Positions 1-9,989 are shown, numbered from the stretch's first letter. The stretch: 64,000 bases of DNA from Azotobacter chroococcum (GCF_004339665.1 NZ_SMMU01000002.1:310001-374000); one strand, 5' to 3'. Notes: generated by a model from the letters alone, not told the origin. Program-made: numbers and translations.

Positions 1-458
1 AGAGCGACCCGCTCGGCACCGGCTGGAACATCATCCAGTCGAAGGCGGCGATCGGCTCGGGCGGGGTGTTCGGCAAGGGCTGGCTGCTCGGCACCCAGTC
101 GCACCTGGATTTTTTGCCGGAAAGCCATACGGACTTTATCATTGCGGTCCTGGCCGAAGAGTTCGGCCTGGTCGGCGTCTGTCTGCTGCTGCTGGTCTAC
201 CTGCTGTTGATCGCCCGCGGACTGGTGATCACCGTGCAGGCGCAGACGCTGTTCGGCAAGCTGTGGGCCGGCGGCCTGACCATGACCTTCTTCGTCTACG
301 TCTTCATCAACATCGGCATGGTGAGCGGCCTGTTGCCGGTGGTGGGGGTGCCCCTGCCGTTCATTAGCTACGGCGGAACTTCGCTGGTGACCCTGCTGTC
401 AGGGTTCGGGGTTTTGATGTCGATCCACACCCATCGCAAATGGATCGCGCAAGTTTGA
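1..458 (+). CDS. rodA: RodA, rod-shape peptidoglycan glycosyltransferase (C-terminal part)
   Basis: This is the 3' end of a gene that begins before the window; about 152 codons are visible. RodA is a SEDS-family inner-membrane glycosyltransferase that polymerises lipid II for cell elongation with PBP2. The visible part contains the family-typical stretch [20 protein letters not shown] and the C-terminal [12 protein letters not shown] motif, with several hydrophobic membrane segments. The neighbours (SltB1, RlpA, DacC) are all wall enzymes, as in the Pseudomonas mrd cluster. FtsW is the related alternative, but [12 protein letters not shown] and this neighbourhood favour RodA. Confidence 0.95.
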   Translation, partial: SDPLGTGWNIIQSKAAIGSGGVFGKGWLLGTQSHLDFLPESHTDFIIAVLAEEFGLVGVCLLLLVYLLLIARGLVITVQAQTLFGKLWAGGLTMTFFVYVFINIGMVSGLLPVVGVPLPFISYGGTSLVTLLSGFGVLMSIHTHRKWIAQV

Positions 459-472
459 AGAGTAACGGATCG

Positions 473-1501
473 ATGCATATACGGCGTGGCCGAGCGGCCA
501 GAACCCTGGATTTGGCCAGCCTGGCGGGCTTTCTGGGGCTGGCCTGCGCGCTGCATGGCGGCGCGGCGCTGGCCGGCGACTACACGGATTCGCCACAGGT
601 CGACGAGTTCGTCGCGGAGATGACCCGCGACTACGGCTTTGCCGGCGAACAACTGCTCGGCCTGTTCCGCGAGGTGCAGCGCAAGCAGCCGATCCTCGAC
701 GCCATCTCGCGGCCGGCGGAGCGCGCCAAGCCGTGGAAGGAGTACCGGCCGATCTTCATCACCGAGGCCCGCGTGGCCCGCGGCCTGGACTTCTGGCGCG
801 AGCATGAGGCGGCCCTGGCCCGTGCCGAGCAGGAATACGGCGTGCCGGCCCAGGTGATCGTCGCGATCATCGGCGTGGAAACCTTCTACGGGCGCAACAC
901 CGGCAACTATCGGGTGATCGACGCGCTGTCCACCCTGGGCTTCGACTATCCGCCGCGCGCGCCCTTCTTCCGCAAGGAGCTGCGCGAGTTCCTGCTGATG
1001 ACCCGCGAGGAGCAGGTCGACCCGCTCAGCCTGACCGGCTCCTACGCCGGCGCCATGGGCCTGCCGCAATTCATGCCGAGCAGCTTCCGCGCCTATGCAG
1101 TGGACTTCGACAACGACGGCCACATCGACATCTGGAAGAACCCGACCGACGCCATCGGCAGCGTCGCCAGCTACTTCAAGCGCCACGGCTGGAGCGCCGG
1201 CGGACCGGTGGCCAGCCGCGCCGAGATCAATGGGCCGGACGCCGAGCAGGGCCTGACCGAGGGGCTGGAGCCGGTGAAGAGCGTCGGCGAGCTGCGCAGC
1301 CTCGGCTGGAAGACCCGCGACCGCCTCGACGACGGCCTGCCGGTCACCGCCTTCCGCCTGGACGGCGCGGACGGCGCGGAATACTGGATGGGGCTGCCGA
1401 ACTTCTACACCATCACCCGCTACAACCGCAGCGTGATGTATGCCATGGCCGTGCACCAGCTCTCCGATCTGCTGCTCCAGGCGCAGGGCGGCCGCCGATG
1501 A
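473..1501 (+). CDS. sltB1: Lytic murein transglycosylase B (SltB1/MltB family)
   Basis: A periplasmic peptidoglycan-cleaving enzyme that forms 1,6-anhydro-muropeptides. The catalytic Glu lies in VETFYGRN (about residue 136), followed by the family block GAMGLPQFMPSSFRAYAVDF. I chose the ATG at 473 because it gives a compact signal peptide ending near ALA-GDYT and has a GAAGAG upstream. An ATG at 440 would overlap the rodA end and add 11 residues. The protein is about 342 residues, normal for the family. No lipobox is obvious at this start, so it is probably soluble, like P. aeruginosa SltB1. It ends in an ATGA overlap with rlpA. Confidence 0.93.
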   Translation: MHIRRGRAARTLDLASLAGFLGLACALHGGAALAGDYTDSPQVDEFVAEMTRDYGFAGEQLLGLFREVQRKQPILDAISRPAERAKPWKEYRPIFITEARVARGLDFWREHEAALARAEQEYGVPAQVIVAIIGVETFYGRNTGNYRVIDALSTLGFDYPPRAPFFRKELREFLLMTREEQVDPLSLTGSYAGAMGLPQFMPSSFRAYAVDFDNDGHIDIWKNPTDAIGSVASYFKRHGWSAGGPVASRAEINGPDAEQGLTEGLEPVKSVGELRSLGWKTRDRLDDGLPVTAFRLDGADGAEYWMGLPNFYTITRYNRSVMYAMAVHQLSDLLLQAQGGRR

Positions 1502-2484
1502 CGAGGCGCGCCCTGCCGTTCCGTCTGCTCCTGCTCGGCGGCCTGGCGCTGCTGGCCAGCTGCTCCAGCACGCCGCCGGAGCGCGGCACGCCGTCGGGCT
1601 CCTCCGCCAAGGTCCACTACCCGCGCCCGCTCAAGGACGGCGCGCCCTGGTGGGACGTCGACGTTTCGAAGATTCCCGACGCGGTGCCCGCGCCCCACTA
1701 TGGGCCGGTCAAGGCCAACCCCTACACGGTGCTGGGCAAGACCTACTACCCGATGAACGACGGCCGCCGCTACAAGGCGACCGGCACCGCCTCCTGGTAC
1801 GGCACCAAGTTCCATGGCCAGGCCACCGCCAACGGCGAGCACTACGACCTCTACGGGATGAGCGCGGCGCACAAGACCCTGCCGCTGCCCTGCTATGTCC
1901 GGGTGACCAACCTGGACAACCGCAAGAGCGTGGTCCTGCGGGTCAACGACCGCGGCCCCTTCTATTCCGACCGGATCATCGACCTGTCCTTCGCCGCGGC
2001 GAAGAAGCTCGGCTATGCCGAGACCGGCACCGCGCGGGTCAGCGTCGAAGGCATCGATCCGGAAGAGTGGTGGGCCCAGCAGGGTCGCAAGCCGCCCTTG
2101 GTGCTGGCCCAGCCGCAGGTGGCCAAGGCGCAGCCGGCCACCCGTGCGGCGGTGCAGCCGATCGAGGAATATTCGCCGCCGCCCGGCCAGCATGCGGACG
2201 CCGTGCCGCCCGTGGCGGTCGCCGCCAGCCAGGCCGCCGCTCCGGCCGAGGGCCTGTACCTGCAGGTCGGCGCCTTCGCCAATCCGGACGCGGCGGAGCT
2301 GCTCAAGGACAAGCTGAGCCGGATCAGCTCCACCCCGGCGTTCGTCAGCCCGGTGGTGCGCGACCGGCAGACCTTCCATCGCGTGCGCCTGGGGCCGATC
2401 GGCAGCCAGGACGAGGCGCTCCAGCTGCAGGACAGCGTGCGCCTGGCCAGACTCGGCCAGCCGACCCTGGTCAAGCCCGATTGA
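1498..2484 (+). CDS. rlpA: RlpA, septal/rare lipoprotein A with SPOR domain
   Basis: An outer-membrane lipoprotein which in Pseudomonas is a lytic transglycosylase acting on peptide-free (denuded) glycan at the septum. The N-terminus has a signal with lipobox LLASCSS. The double-psi beta-barrel lies at about residues 95-185 (ATGTASWYGTKFHG, VLRVNDRGPF), and a C-terminal SPOR domain from about residue 250 (LYLQVGAFANPDAAELLKDK) targets septal glycan. The start overlaps the sltB1 stop as ATGA, implying translational coupling. Length is 328 residues, typical for the family. Confidence 0.95.
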   Translation: MTRRALPFRLLLLGGLALLASCSSTPPERGTPSGSSAKVHYPRPLKDGAPWWDVDVSKIPDAVPAPHYGPVKANPYTVLGKTYYPMNDGRRYKATGTASWYGTKFHGQATANGEHYDLYGMSAAHKTLPLPCYVRVTNLDNRKSVVLRVNDRGPFYSDRIIDLSFAAAKKLGYAETGTARVSVEGIDPEEWWAQQGRKPPLVLAQPQVAKAQPATRAAVQPIEEYSPPPGQHADAVPPVAVAASQAAAPAEGLYLQVGAFANPDAAELLKDKLSRISSTPAFVSPVVRDRQTFHRVRLGPIGSQDEALQLQDSVRLARLGQPTLVKPD

Positions 2485-2499
2485 GATCGGGACCCTCTC

Positions 2500-2518
2500 C
2501 ACAGCCCGCAGGGCTGTG
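2500..2518. other. Short hairpin between rlpA and dacC
   Basis: CACAGCCC and GGGCTGTG form an 8-bp stem around a GCA loop. No T-run follows, so it may be an attenuator or processing hairpin rather than a strong terminator. Confidence 0.4.
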
Positions 2519-2545
2519 TCCGACTAGCCAACGATCCGAGAAACG

Positions 2546-3754
2546 ATGAAAACCACCCGACTTGTGCAACGCCTTTTCCTGGCCCTCCTTATCTGCGTGC
2601 CGAGCGCCTGGGCCGCCGAGCCCCAGGCCACCCCGGTGCCGACGCCGACGCCGACGCGTGCCGCGGAGCCCCAGGCCATTCCGGCTCCGCCGCAGCTGGC
2701 CGCCACCTCCTATCTGCTGATGGACGCCGCCAGCGGCCAGGTGCTGATCGACAGCAACGGCGATCAGCGCCTGCCGCCGGCCAGCCTGACCAAGCTGATG
2801 ACTGCCTACATCGCCACCCTGGAGATCAAGCGCGGGCAGATCAAGGAAGGCGACATGGTCACCGTCAGCGAGCGGGCCTGGCGCACCGGCGGTTCGCGGA
2901 TGTTCATCCAGGTCGGCACCCAGGTGAGCGTCGACGACCTGCTGCACGGCATCATCATCCAGTCCGGCAACGATTCCAGCGTGGCGCTGGCCGAGCACAT
3001 CGCCGGCAGCGAGGACGCCTTCGCCGACATGATGAACACCACTGCGCAGCGTCTCGGGATGAGCAATTCGCACTTCATGAACGCCACCGGCCTGCCGCAT
3101 CCGGAGCACTATTCCTCGGCCCACGACATGGCCAGGCTGGCCCGCGCGATCATCTACGACGACCCGGCCCACTATGCGATCTATGCGCAGAAGGAGTTCT
3201 TCTGGAACAACATCAAGCAGCCCAACCGCAACCTGCTGCTGTGGCGCGACAAGACCGTCGACGGCCTGAAGACCGGTCACACCGAGGAGGCCGGCTACTG
3301 CCTGGTGGCTTCCGCCGTACGCGACGGCCAGCGCCTGATCTCGGTGGTCTTCGGCACCAACAGCGAACAGGCCCGCGCCGCCGAGACCCAGAAGCTTCTG
3401 ACCTACGGTTTCCGCTTCTTCGAGACCCAGACCTTCTTCCAGAAGAACACCGAGCTGGCCCGCTCGCCGGTATGGAAGGGCGCCAGCCGCGAGGTCAAGG
3501 TCGGCCTGGCCGAGGATCTGACCTTCACCATGCCGCGCGGCCAGCTCAAGCAGCTGACCACCAGCAGCGTCCTCGAGCCGCAACTGATCGCACCGATCCA
3601 GCAGGGCACCGTGGTCGGCAAGGTCGAGGTCAGGCTGGGCGAGCAGGTGCTGCGCAGCGCCGATCTGGTTGCCCTGGAAACCGTCGAGGAGGGTGGCCTG
3701 TTCCGTCGTCTATGGGATAGCATCCGCCTGTTCTTCTACGGTTTGTTCAACTGA
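2546..3754 (+). CDS. dacC: D-alanyl-D-alanine carboxypeptidase (PBP5/6 type)
   Basis: A low-molecular-mass penicillin-binding protein that trims the terminal D-Ala from pentapeptide stems. Signal peptide is residues 1-23 (SAWA-AEPQ). The three active-site motifs are SLTK (Ser80 nucleophile, Lys83), SGN (140-142) and KTG (242-244). The C-terminal beta domain is followed by an amphipathic anchor ([16 protein letters not shown]). The mature N-terminus carries an unusual Pro/Thr-rich duplication: AEPQATPVP, then a TPTPTR run, then AEPQAIPAP. The position after rlpA matches dacC of Pseudomonas. Confidence 0.94.
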   Translation: MKTTRLVQRLFLALLICVPSAWAAEPQATPVPTPTPTRAAEPQAIPAPPQLAATSYLLMDAASGQVLIDSNGDQRLPPASLTKLMTAYIATLEIKRGQIKEGDMVTVSERAWRTGGSRMFIQVGTQVSVDDLLHGIIIQSGNDSSVALAEHIAGSEDAFADMMNTTAQRLGMSNSHFMNATGLPHPEHYSSAHDMARLARAIIYDDPAHYAIYAQKEFFWNNIKQPNRNLLLWRDKTVDGLKTGHTEEAGYCLVASAVRDGQRLISVVFGTNSEQARAAETQKLLTYGFRFFETQTFFQKNTELARSPVWKGASREVKVGLAEDLTFTMPRGQLKQLTTSSVLEPQLIAPIQQGTVVGKVEVRLGEQVLRSADLVALETVEEGGLFRRLWDSIRLFFYGLFN

Positions 3755-3825
3755 ACCTCTGCCGACCGCCGTCCGCCGCTTCCGGCGGGCGGCCGTCCCC
3801 GCGGGCCGAACGGCCCGCCACCGCC

Positions 3826-4104
3826 ATGACCGATACCGACGTACAAGCTCCGAAAATCGAATTTCCCTGCGAGCGCTATCCGATCAAGGTGATCGGCGAT
3901 GCCGGCGAGGGTTTCGCCGACCTGGTCGTCGAGGTGATCCAGCGCCATGCGCCCGGGCTGGACAGCTCCACCCTGAGGCTGCGCGACAGCCGCAACGGGC
4001 GCTATCTCGCCGTGCAGGTGCTGATCACCGCCACCGGCGTCGAGCAGCTGCAGGCCATCCACCTCGACCTGCGCGCCACCGGGCGCGTGCACATGGTGCT
4101 CTGA
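3826..4104 (+). CDS. YbeD-like protein (DUF493/UPF0250)
   Basis: A small 92-residue cytoplasmic protein with the ACT-like alpha/beta fold known for E. coli YbeD, conserved between dacA/dacC and lipB in many gammaproteobacteria. [18 protein letters not shown] and the C-terminal [14 protein letters not shown] are typical. No catalytic residues are recognisable. A regulatory role linked to lipoate or wall metabolism is only suggested by synteny. Its TGA overlaps the ATG of lipB by one base. Confidence 0.9.
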   Translation: MTDTDVQAPKIEFPCERYPIKVIGDAGEGFADLVVEVIQRHAPGLDSSTLRLRDSRNGRYLAVQVLITATGVEQLQAIHLDLRATGRVHMVL

Positions 4105-4760
4105 TGCCGGGCGTGATCGGCGTCCGCGAGCCGGGGCTGCTCGACTACCTGCCGACCTGGCAGGCGATGCAGCGCTTCACCAATGGGCGCGGTCCGGAAA
4201 CCGGCGACGAACTCTGGCTGCTCGAGCATGCCCCGGTGTTCACCCAGGGTCAGGCCGGCAAGGCCGAGCATCTGCTGTTCCCCGGCGACATCCCGGTGGT
4301 GCAGGTGGATCGCGGCGGCCAGGTGACCTACCACGGCCCCGGCCAACTGGTCGGCTACCTGCTGCTGGACGTGCGGCGCCTGGGCATCGGCGTGCGCGAG
4401 CTGGTCAGCCGCATCGAGCGCAGCCTGATCGAGCTGCTCGCTGGCTATGGGGTCGAGGCCTATGCCAAGGCGGATGCGCCGGGGGTCTACGTCGGCGAGA
4501 TGAAGATCGCCTCCCTCGGCCTGCGCATCCGCAACGGCTGTTCCTTCCATGGCCTGGCCCTGAACGTGGACATGGATCTGGCGCCCTTTCAGCGCATCAA
4601 CCCCTGCGGCTACGCCGGCATGGTCATGACACAACTCAAGGATCAGGCCCGCGGGCCGGTCGAATTCGCCGAGGTGCGCAGCCGCCTGCGTGCACAGCTC
4701 GCTGCGCAGCTCGGTTACGCTGAAGCAAAGACCCTTACGGGCGGGATCGAAAGCATATGA
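4104..4760 (+). CDS. lipB: Octanoyl-[ACP]:protein N-octanoyltransferase
   Basis: Transfers octanoate from acyl carrier protein to lipoyl domains, the first step of lipoate synthesis. The family block [20 protein letters not shown] and the catalytic region [17 protein letters not shown] are present, with the active-site Cys in the later part (INPCGYAG). The start ATG overlaps the upstream stop (TGATG), giving 218 residues, which is normal. It overlaps lipA by 4 bp, so ybeD-like, lipB and lipA read as one transcript. Confidence 0.96.
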   Translation: MPGVIGVREPGLLDYLPTWQAMQRFTNGRGPETGDELWLLEHAPVFTQGQAGKAEHLLFPGDIPVVQVDRGGQVTYHGPGQLVGYLLLDVRRLGIGVRELVSRIERSLIELLAGYGVEAYAKADAPGVYVGEMKIASLGLRIRNGCSFHGLALNVDMDLAPFQRINPCGYAGMVMTQLKDQARGPVEFAEVRSRLRAQLAAQLGYAEAKTLTGGIESI

Positions 4761-5737
4761 GCACGACGGAAACCACGGGCAAGGGCCCGGCCAACAAGGT
4801 TGAGACCGGGGTCAAACTGCGCGGCGCGGAGAAGGTCGCGCGCATCCCGGTGAAAGTCATTCCGACCGAGGAGCTGCCGCGCAAGCCGGACTGGATCCGC
4901 GTGCGCATGCCGGCTTCCCCCGAGGTCGACCGGATCAAGCAGCTGCTGCGCCAGCACAAGCTGCACAGCGTCTGCGAGGAAGCCTCCTGCCCGAACCTCG
5001 GCGAGTGCTTCGCCGGCGGCACCGCGACCTTCATGATCATGGGCGACATCTGCACCCGCCGCTGCCCGTTCTGCGACGTCGGCCACGGCCGGCCGAACCC
5101 GCTCGACCCCGACGAGCCGAAGAACCTCGCCGTGGCCGTCGCCGACCTGCGCCTGAAATACGTGGTGATCACCTCGGTGGACCGCGACGACCTGCGCGAC
5201 GGCGGCGCCCAGCACTTCGCCGACTGCCTGCGCGAGATTCGTCGGCTGAGCCCCGGCACCCAGCTGGAAACCCTGGTGCCCGACTACCGCGGACGCATGG
5301 AGATCGCCCTCGAGATCACCGCCAGCGAGCCGCCGGACGTGTTCAACCACAACCTGGAAACCGTGCCGCGCCTGTACAAGGCCGCCCGCCCGGGTTCGGA
5401 CTTCGAGTGGTCGCTGGACCTGCTGGAGGAATTCAAGAAGCGCGTGCCGGGCGTGCCGACCAAGTCCGGGCTGATGCTCGGCCTCGGCGAGACCGACGAG
5501 GAAGTGATCGAGACCATGCAGCGCATGCGCGAGCACGAGATCGACATGCTCACCCTCGGCCAGTACCTGCAGCCCTCGCGCAGCCACCTGGCGGTGCAGC
5601 GTTTCGTCCATCCCGACACCTTCGCCTGGTTCGCCGAGGAAGGGCAGAAGATGGGCTTCAAGAACGTCACCTCCGGCCCGCTGGTGCGTTCCTCCTATCA
5701 CGCCGACCAGCAGGCCCACGGCGCCAAGGGCGACTGA
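4757..5737 (+). CDS. lipA: Lipoyl synthase
   Basis: A radical-SAM enzyme that inserts two sulfurs into octanoyl-protein to make lipoyl groups. It has both cluster motifs: the auxiliary-cluster cysteines in [12 protein letters not shown] and the SAM-cluster CTRRCPFC. The family end region [13 protein letters not shown] is present. Length is 326 residues. The ATGA overlap with lipB couples translation, and a strong intrinsic terminator follows. Confidence 0.97.
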   Translation: MSTTETTGKGPANKVETGVKLRGAEKVARIPVKVIPTEELPRKPDWIRVRMPASPEVDRIKQLLRQHKLHSVCEEASCPNLGECFAGGTATFMIMGDICTRRCPFCDVGHGRPNPLDPDEPKNLAVAVADLRLKYVVITSVDRDDLRDGGAQHFADCLREIRRLSPGTQLETLVPDYRGRMEIALEITASEPPDVFNHNLETVPRLYKAARPGSDFEWSLDLLEEFKKRVPGVPTKSGLMLGLGETDEEVIETMQRMREHEIDMLTLGQYLQPSRSHLAVQRFVHPDTFAWFAEEGQKMGFKNVTSGPLVRSSYHADQQAHGAKGD

Positions 5738-5755
5738 TTGCCCGCCAGCCGCAAC

Positions 5756-5783
5756 GAAAAAGCCCCCGCGAGGGGGCTTTTTC
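5756..5783 (+). terminator. Intrinsic terminator after lipA
   Basis: GAAAAAGCCCCC / GGGGGCTTTTTC forms a perfect stem with a GCGA loop and an A-run/T-run on its two sides, so it can end both lipA and the convergent trehalase transcript. Confidence 0.9.
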
Positions 5784-5809
5784 ATGGGCTCGGGAACGCC
5801 GCCTGCTGC

Positions 5810-7444
5810 TCAGGGGGCCGCCTTCTCCTGCGGATAGAGGCTCAGCAGTTTCAGGGTGACGCCGTTGGTCCAGCCGAAGCCGTCCTGCAGCTTGTATTCG
5901 CCGCCGCCCCCGCCGAGGTTCTCTCCTTCCACGCTGTATTTCTCCACCAGCTTGTGCTCCTTGTCGAACAGCGCCTGCACCTGGGCGAGGAAGTTCTGGC
6001 CAATGGTCTGCGCCAGCGCGTCCTGGCCGTAGCGGCGCAGGCCGGAGACGGCGATCCATTGCAGCGGTGCCCAGCCGTTGGGGGAGTCCCACTGCTGGCC
6101 ATTGTCGGTCTGCGTGGTATTCAGCCCGCCCGGCTTGACCAGGTTCGCCTCCACCGTCCTGGCGGTGAGGCCGGCCCGTTCGGGGGAGGCCACGCTGACG
6201 AACATCGGATAGAGGGTGGCGGCGGTGATCTGCGCGCTGAGCCGCTTCTTCTTCCAGTCGAAGTCGGCGTAGTAGCCGGCGTCGTTCCACAGATGTCGCT
6301 CGATCGCCTGCCGGCGCCGCTCGGCGCGTGCGCCGTAGGCCTCGGTGCAGCTCGGCATGGTGCTCTTCCCGCACGCCAGGGCGATGGTGCTCTCCAGGTG
6401 ATGCAGCAGACTGTTCAGGTCGATCGGCACTATGGCGGTGGTGCGGATGGTGGCCATGGTCTTGCCATCCTCCAGCCAGCGCGAGCTGTAGTCCCAGCCG
6501 CTGGCGGCGCCGGCGCGCAGGTCCCGGTAGACCTCGCTGGCCGGACGGCCTTGGGCCTGTTCGGCGGTCTCGCGGTCCTGCATGTAGGATTCCTGGCGTG
6601 GTGTGTCGCGGTCGTCCCAGTAGCGGTTGAGCAGGCTGCCGTCGGCCAGCCGGACGACGTAGCGTGCCGCCTCGCCGGGCTTGAGGGTCTGCGAGCCTTC
6701 CATCCAGTAGGCGTATTCTTTCTGCAGTTGCGGCAGGTAGCGGCGATAGGCGTCGTCGCCCTCCGCCTGCGCGACCAGTTCGACCATGAACGAGAAGAAG
6801 GGCGGCTGCGAACGGCTCAGGTAGTAGGAGCGGGTGCCGTTGGGGATATGCCCGTAGGTATCGATCAGGTGGGCGAAGTTGTCGACCATCTGCCGGGCCA
6901 GCTGCTTCTCGCCGCTCTCCACCAGGCCCAGCATGGTGAAGTAGGAGTCCCAGTAGTACAGCTCGCGAAAGCGTCCGCCCGGCACCACGTAGGGGTGGGG
7001 CAGCGGCAGCTCGCTGCTGTAGGCAGGAACCTCGGCATGCTGGCGGGTGAGCGCCGGCCAGAGGTTGCCGATGTGCTCGCGCAGGCTCACGCCCGGACGG
7101 GTCGGCTGGGTTTCCGCCGAGGCCGGGGGGACGAAGTTGTCCGCTACGAACTGCCGGAGGTCGAAGCCGGGCTGCTGGTGGCGGGTCAGGTAGTCGGCCC
7201 GGATGGCGGCGGGATCGCGCCGCGGCACGGCGTCCACGAACTGCTTCTGGTCGTCGAACAGCCATTGCTGCTGGACGCTCTGGAAGAGTTCCGGGTAGGC
7301 CTCGTCGGGGGTGAGCGCCCGCGCTGTGCTGGCATCCTCATGGCTCCAGGTGCCTTGAGCGAAGGCCGTGCCGGCGCTGGCCAGCAGGATCGAGAGGGAC
7401 AGGGCGAGCAGGGGGCCTGGGTGGGGGTGACGAAGGGTTTTCAT
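5810..7444 (-). CDS. treA: Periplasmic alpha,alpha-trehalase
   Basis: GH37 enzyme hydrolysing trehalose to two glucoses in the periplasm. A signal peptide of about 29 residues ends GTAFA. Both family signatures are present: PGGRFRELYYWDSYFTMLGL and QWDSPNGWAPLQW. Length is 544 residues, close to E. coli TreA. It runs convergent to lipA with the shared terminator between them. The about 600-bp upstream region holds LacI-like dyads. No trehalose transporter or regulator lies next to it. Confidence 0.94.
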   Translation of the reverse strand: MKTLRHPHPGPLLALSLSILLASAGTAFAQGTWSHEDASTARALTPDEAYPELFQSVQQQWLFDDQKQFVDAVPRRDPAAIRADYLTRHQQPGFDLRQFVADNFVPPASAETQPTRPGVSLREHIGNLWPALTRQHAEVPAYSSELPLPHPYVVPGGRFRELYYWDSYFTMLGLVESGEKQLARQMVDNFAHLIDTYGHIPNGTRSYYLSRSQPPFFSFMVELVAQAEGDDAYRRYLPQLQKEYAYWMEGSQTLKPGEAARYVVRLADGSLLNRYWDDRDTPRQESYMQDRETAEQAQGRPASEVYRDLRAGAASGWDYSSRWLEDGKTMATIRTTAIVPIDLNSLLHHLESTIALACGKSTMPSCTEAYGARAERRRQAIERHLWNDAGYYADFDWKKKRLSAQITAATLYPMFVSVASPERAGLTARTVEANLVKPGGLNTTQTDNGQQWDSPNGWAPLQWIAVSGLRRYGQDALAQTIGQNFLAQVQALFDKEHKLVEKYSVEGENLGGGGGEYKLQDGFGWTNGVTLKLLSLYPQEKAAP

Positions 7445-8054
7445 GAGTTATCCGTAGGGCCTCATTGTTGTTGTGGGAAGTCGGATACCGCGGGGAGACG
7501 GCGGCTGGCCCTGGAGCATGTTCGTGAAACACCGGCTCAAGACTGCAGCGATCTTTGGGGGCGACGGCCTTCAGCGCCCTCTCCCCCATGCCAGGGAGAG
7601 GAGAGAAGTCCGGGCATTCCTTGAGCCCGGGTACAGTGAAACGGCTCTAGCGACTGCGATGCGGGGCATCGAAGGTAAGGAACGCTGGGGGGGCTGGGGC
7701 TGCTGAAAGCAGCAGCGTCGTCGGTACGCACGCGCATGGCGGGGAAGACCTCGGCGTATGGACAGCGCTATCTCTGCGGATCGAACGAATCTGCAGGGCA
7801 GGGGCTGTCGTCGCTATCTTGTTGTTCTTGTGGACTACCGCCGGAGCGGTTCCGAAGCGGGCGGCTGCAGGGAGCACGCCATGCACGCCATTAAAGATAG
7901 CGCTACCTTAGTCTTCGGTTTTTTGTTTGGCAAGCTGCCCCGAGGCAGGTCGTGGGGTTCAAATCAAGAGCTGGGGCCTTGCCGAATGGCGGAGAAGGGG
8001 TTTTGAGCAGCCTGGGCCGGACCGGCGCGCGCGGGCGTCGGCCAGCACGGTGCC
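7445..8054. promoter_or_regulatory. Non-coding region upstream of treA
   Basis: About 610 bases with no convincing gene on either strand. It contains a CCTCTCCC/GGGAGAGG dyad at 7578-7601 (a common pseudomonad intergenic type) and two AGCGCT-centred near-palindromes at 7761-7772 and 7896-7909 that resemble LacI-family operators. It presumably includes the treA promoter, but I could not place its hexamers securely. Confidence 0.5.
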
Positions 8055-9374
8055 TTACTGCCGGCGCAGGGCCTCGAGCAGTTCGCTGGTCGGATAGCCG
8101 TCGGCCGGCCAGCCGAGGCGCTGCTGGAAGCTGCGCACCGCCTTGCGGGTATTGGCGCCGATGATGCCGTCGGCGCTGCCGGGGTCGAAGCCGTTGCCGG
8201 CCAGCAGGTTCTGCAGCTCGATGCGCTCGCTGCGGCTCAGCGGCGTATCGCCGCGCGGCCAGGCGCCGACGATCTGCCCGCGGTTCTCGAAGCGCTCGCC
8301 GAGCAGCCCGATGGCCAGCGCGTAGGAGGTGGAGTTGTTGTACTTGAGCACGCTGCGGAAGTTGTCCAGCACCAGGAAGGCCGGGCCGCGGTGCCCGGCG
8401 GGCAGCAGCAGGCTGGCCTGCTCCCCGGCCGCCAGGCCGTTGCTGCTGGCGGGCAGGGCCACGCCCAGCTGGCGCCACTCGCCCAGCGACTTGCGGGTGG
8501 CCATGTCGGCCTGGGCGTAGTCGAAGCCCTGCGGCAGGCGTACCTCGAAGCCCCACGGCTGGCCCCGGCGCCAGCCGGACGCCTGCAGGTAGTGGGCGGC
8601 GGAGGCCAGGGCGTCGGCGGTCGAGTCCCAGATGTCGCGGCGTCCGTCGCTGTCGAAGTCCACCGCATGGCTGAGGTAGGTGGTCGGGATGAACTGGGTC
8701 TGGCCCATGGCGCCGGCCCAGGAGCCGATCATCCGCTCCGGCCGCACGTCGCCGTTCTGCAGGATCGACAGGGCCGCCAGCAGCTGGTCGTGGGCGAACT
8801 GCGGGCGACGCCCCTCGAAGGCCAGGGTGGCCAGCGAGCGGATCACCGACTTGTTGCCCATGACCTGGCCGAAGTTGCTTTCCATGCCCCAGATCGCCAC
8901 CAGCGCCTGGCGGTCGACGCCATAGCGCGCCTCGATCCGGCCCAGCAGCTCGGCATGCCGCTTCAGCAGGGTCTGACCGCTGCGCACCCGCTGCTCGGCC
9001 AGGGCACCTTCCAGGTAGGCCCAGACCGGCCGGGTGAACTCCGGCTGGCTGCGGTCCGCGGAGATCACCGCGGAATCGGGCTCGACGCCGGCGAACGCCC
9101 GGTCGAAGACCAGCGGCTGGATGCCGCCGGCCAGCGCCTCGCGGCGGAAGTTGTCGCGCCAGTCCTCGAAGCGGATGACGGCGAGCGGCGCGGTCGGGAG
9201 GGCAGGCGGCGTGGCGATCGTCGGCGCCGGGGCCACGGCCGCGCTTGGCGCCGGCGCGGCGACTGCCGGGGCGGAGTCGGCGGTGGGGGTGTCGACGCAG
9301 GCGGTCAGCAGGACCAGTGCGCTGCCGGCGATCAGCTGGCGAAGGATCTGGCCGGGGGCCGGGGTGCTGAGCAT
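8055..9374 (-). CDS. Lytic murein transglycosylase lipoprotein with C-terminal PG-binding domain
   Basis: A second MltB-type transglycosylase. The chosen ATG gives a lipoprotein signal with lipobox LLTACVD and a 439-residue product, whereas upstream in-frame codons would bury the signal. A Pro/Ala-rich linker is followed by the catalytic domain with GMESNFGQVMG (catalytic Glu) and GAMGQTQFIPTTYL. The C-terminal peptidoglycan-binding domain ends with GIIGANTRKAVRSFQQRLG. It corresponds in order and architecture to the P. aeruginosa PA3992-type enzyme and marks the left edge of the accessory DNA. Confidence 0.92.
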   Translation of the reverse strand: MLSTPAPGQILRQLIAGSALVLLTACVDTPTADSAPAVAAPAPSAAVAPAPTIATPPALPTAPLAVIRFEDWRDNFRREALAGGIQPLVFDRAFAGVEPDSAVISADRSQPEFTRPVWAYLEGALAEQRVRSGQTLLKRHAELLGRIEARYGVDRQALVAIWGMESNFGQVMGNKSVIRSLATLAFEGRRPQFAHDQLLAALSILQNGDVRPERMIGSWAGAMGQTQFIPTTYLSHAVDFDSDGRRDIWDSTADALASAAHYLQASGWRRGQPWGFEVRLPQGFDYAQADMATRKSLGEWRQLGVALPASSNGLAAGEQASLLLPAGHRGPAFLVLDNFRSVLKYNNSTSYALAIGLLGERFENRGQIVGAWPRGDTPLSRSERIELQNLLAGNGFDPGSADGIIGANTRKAVRSFQQRLGWPADGYPTSELLEALRRQ

Positions 9375-9552
9375 CGGTACATCTCGAAAGGCTGCAATCA
9401 AGCGCCGACCATAACATGCCGGGGAAAGGCTTGTCCGCCCGTGCCGTCGGAAGGGGATCGCCCAGGTTGCGCCGCGTTGCCGGCGCGTGTAGGGTGGCCC
9501 GCGCTTCCTGCCCCCGACCGCTCGACAGCCGATTGCCCAGGTCCTTGCAGCC

Positions 9553-9933
9553 ATGTCCGGTTCTTCTCGCCATCGCCCCGTGCTCGTCCCGTGCCTCGTC
9601 GCACTGGCGCTGCTGCTGGCCATGGCGCTGCTGCCGGTACTGACCTCGCTCGGCGAGCTCCACGATCTCTCCCATGCGCCGCTTGGCGCCCATGCCTATC
9701 CTGAGCAGGCGTCCGGCCACGGCGGCGACGCAGAGCCGGATGGAGAAGGCGGCGGAGGCTTTCATGCGCTGCTCCATTCCGCCCACTGCGCCGGCCATGC
9801 CGCGCAGGTCGCCCTGGGCGCCTTCCCGCGGCTGACCGCCATCCCGCCGGGCAGCGCCCGGCCTCGGGACGAGACGCCGCTCCTGCCGGCGTCTCCCGCA
9901 CGCGCGCCCTACCGACCGCCGATCTTCGCGTAA
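9553..9933 (+). CDS. Small His-rich CzcI-like protein of the metal efflux operon
   Basis: A 126-residue exported protein: one hydrophobic N-terminal segment (VALALLLAMALLPVL), then a His-rich linker and HSAHCAGHAAQ. It ends in RAPYRPPIFA, a tail like those of CzcI/CopL-type small proteins in front of heavy-metal efflux genes. It sits 56 bp upstream of the CzcC-like gene on the same strand. By analogy with czcI of Cupriavidus it could modulate or sense metal. The function is inferred from position and composition, not from a catalytic motif. Confidence 0.7.
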   Translation: MSGSSRHRPVLVPCLVALALLLAMALLPVLTSLGELHDLSHAPLGAHAYPEQASGHGGDAEPDGEGGGGFHALLHSAHCAGHAAQVALGAFPRLTAIPPGSARPRDETPLLPASPARAPYRPPIFA

Positions 9934-9989
9934 GCGCCTGCCTGGCCTGTGGCCGGCATTTCCTTACCTCGATCGATCGGAGTTTCTTC

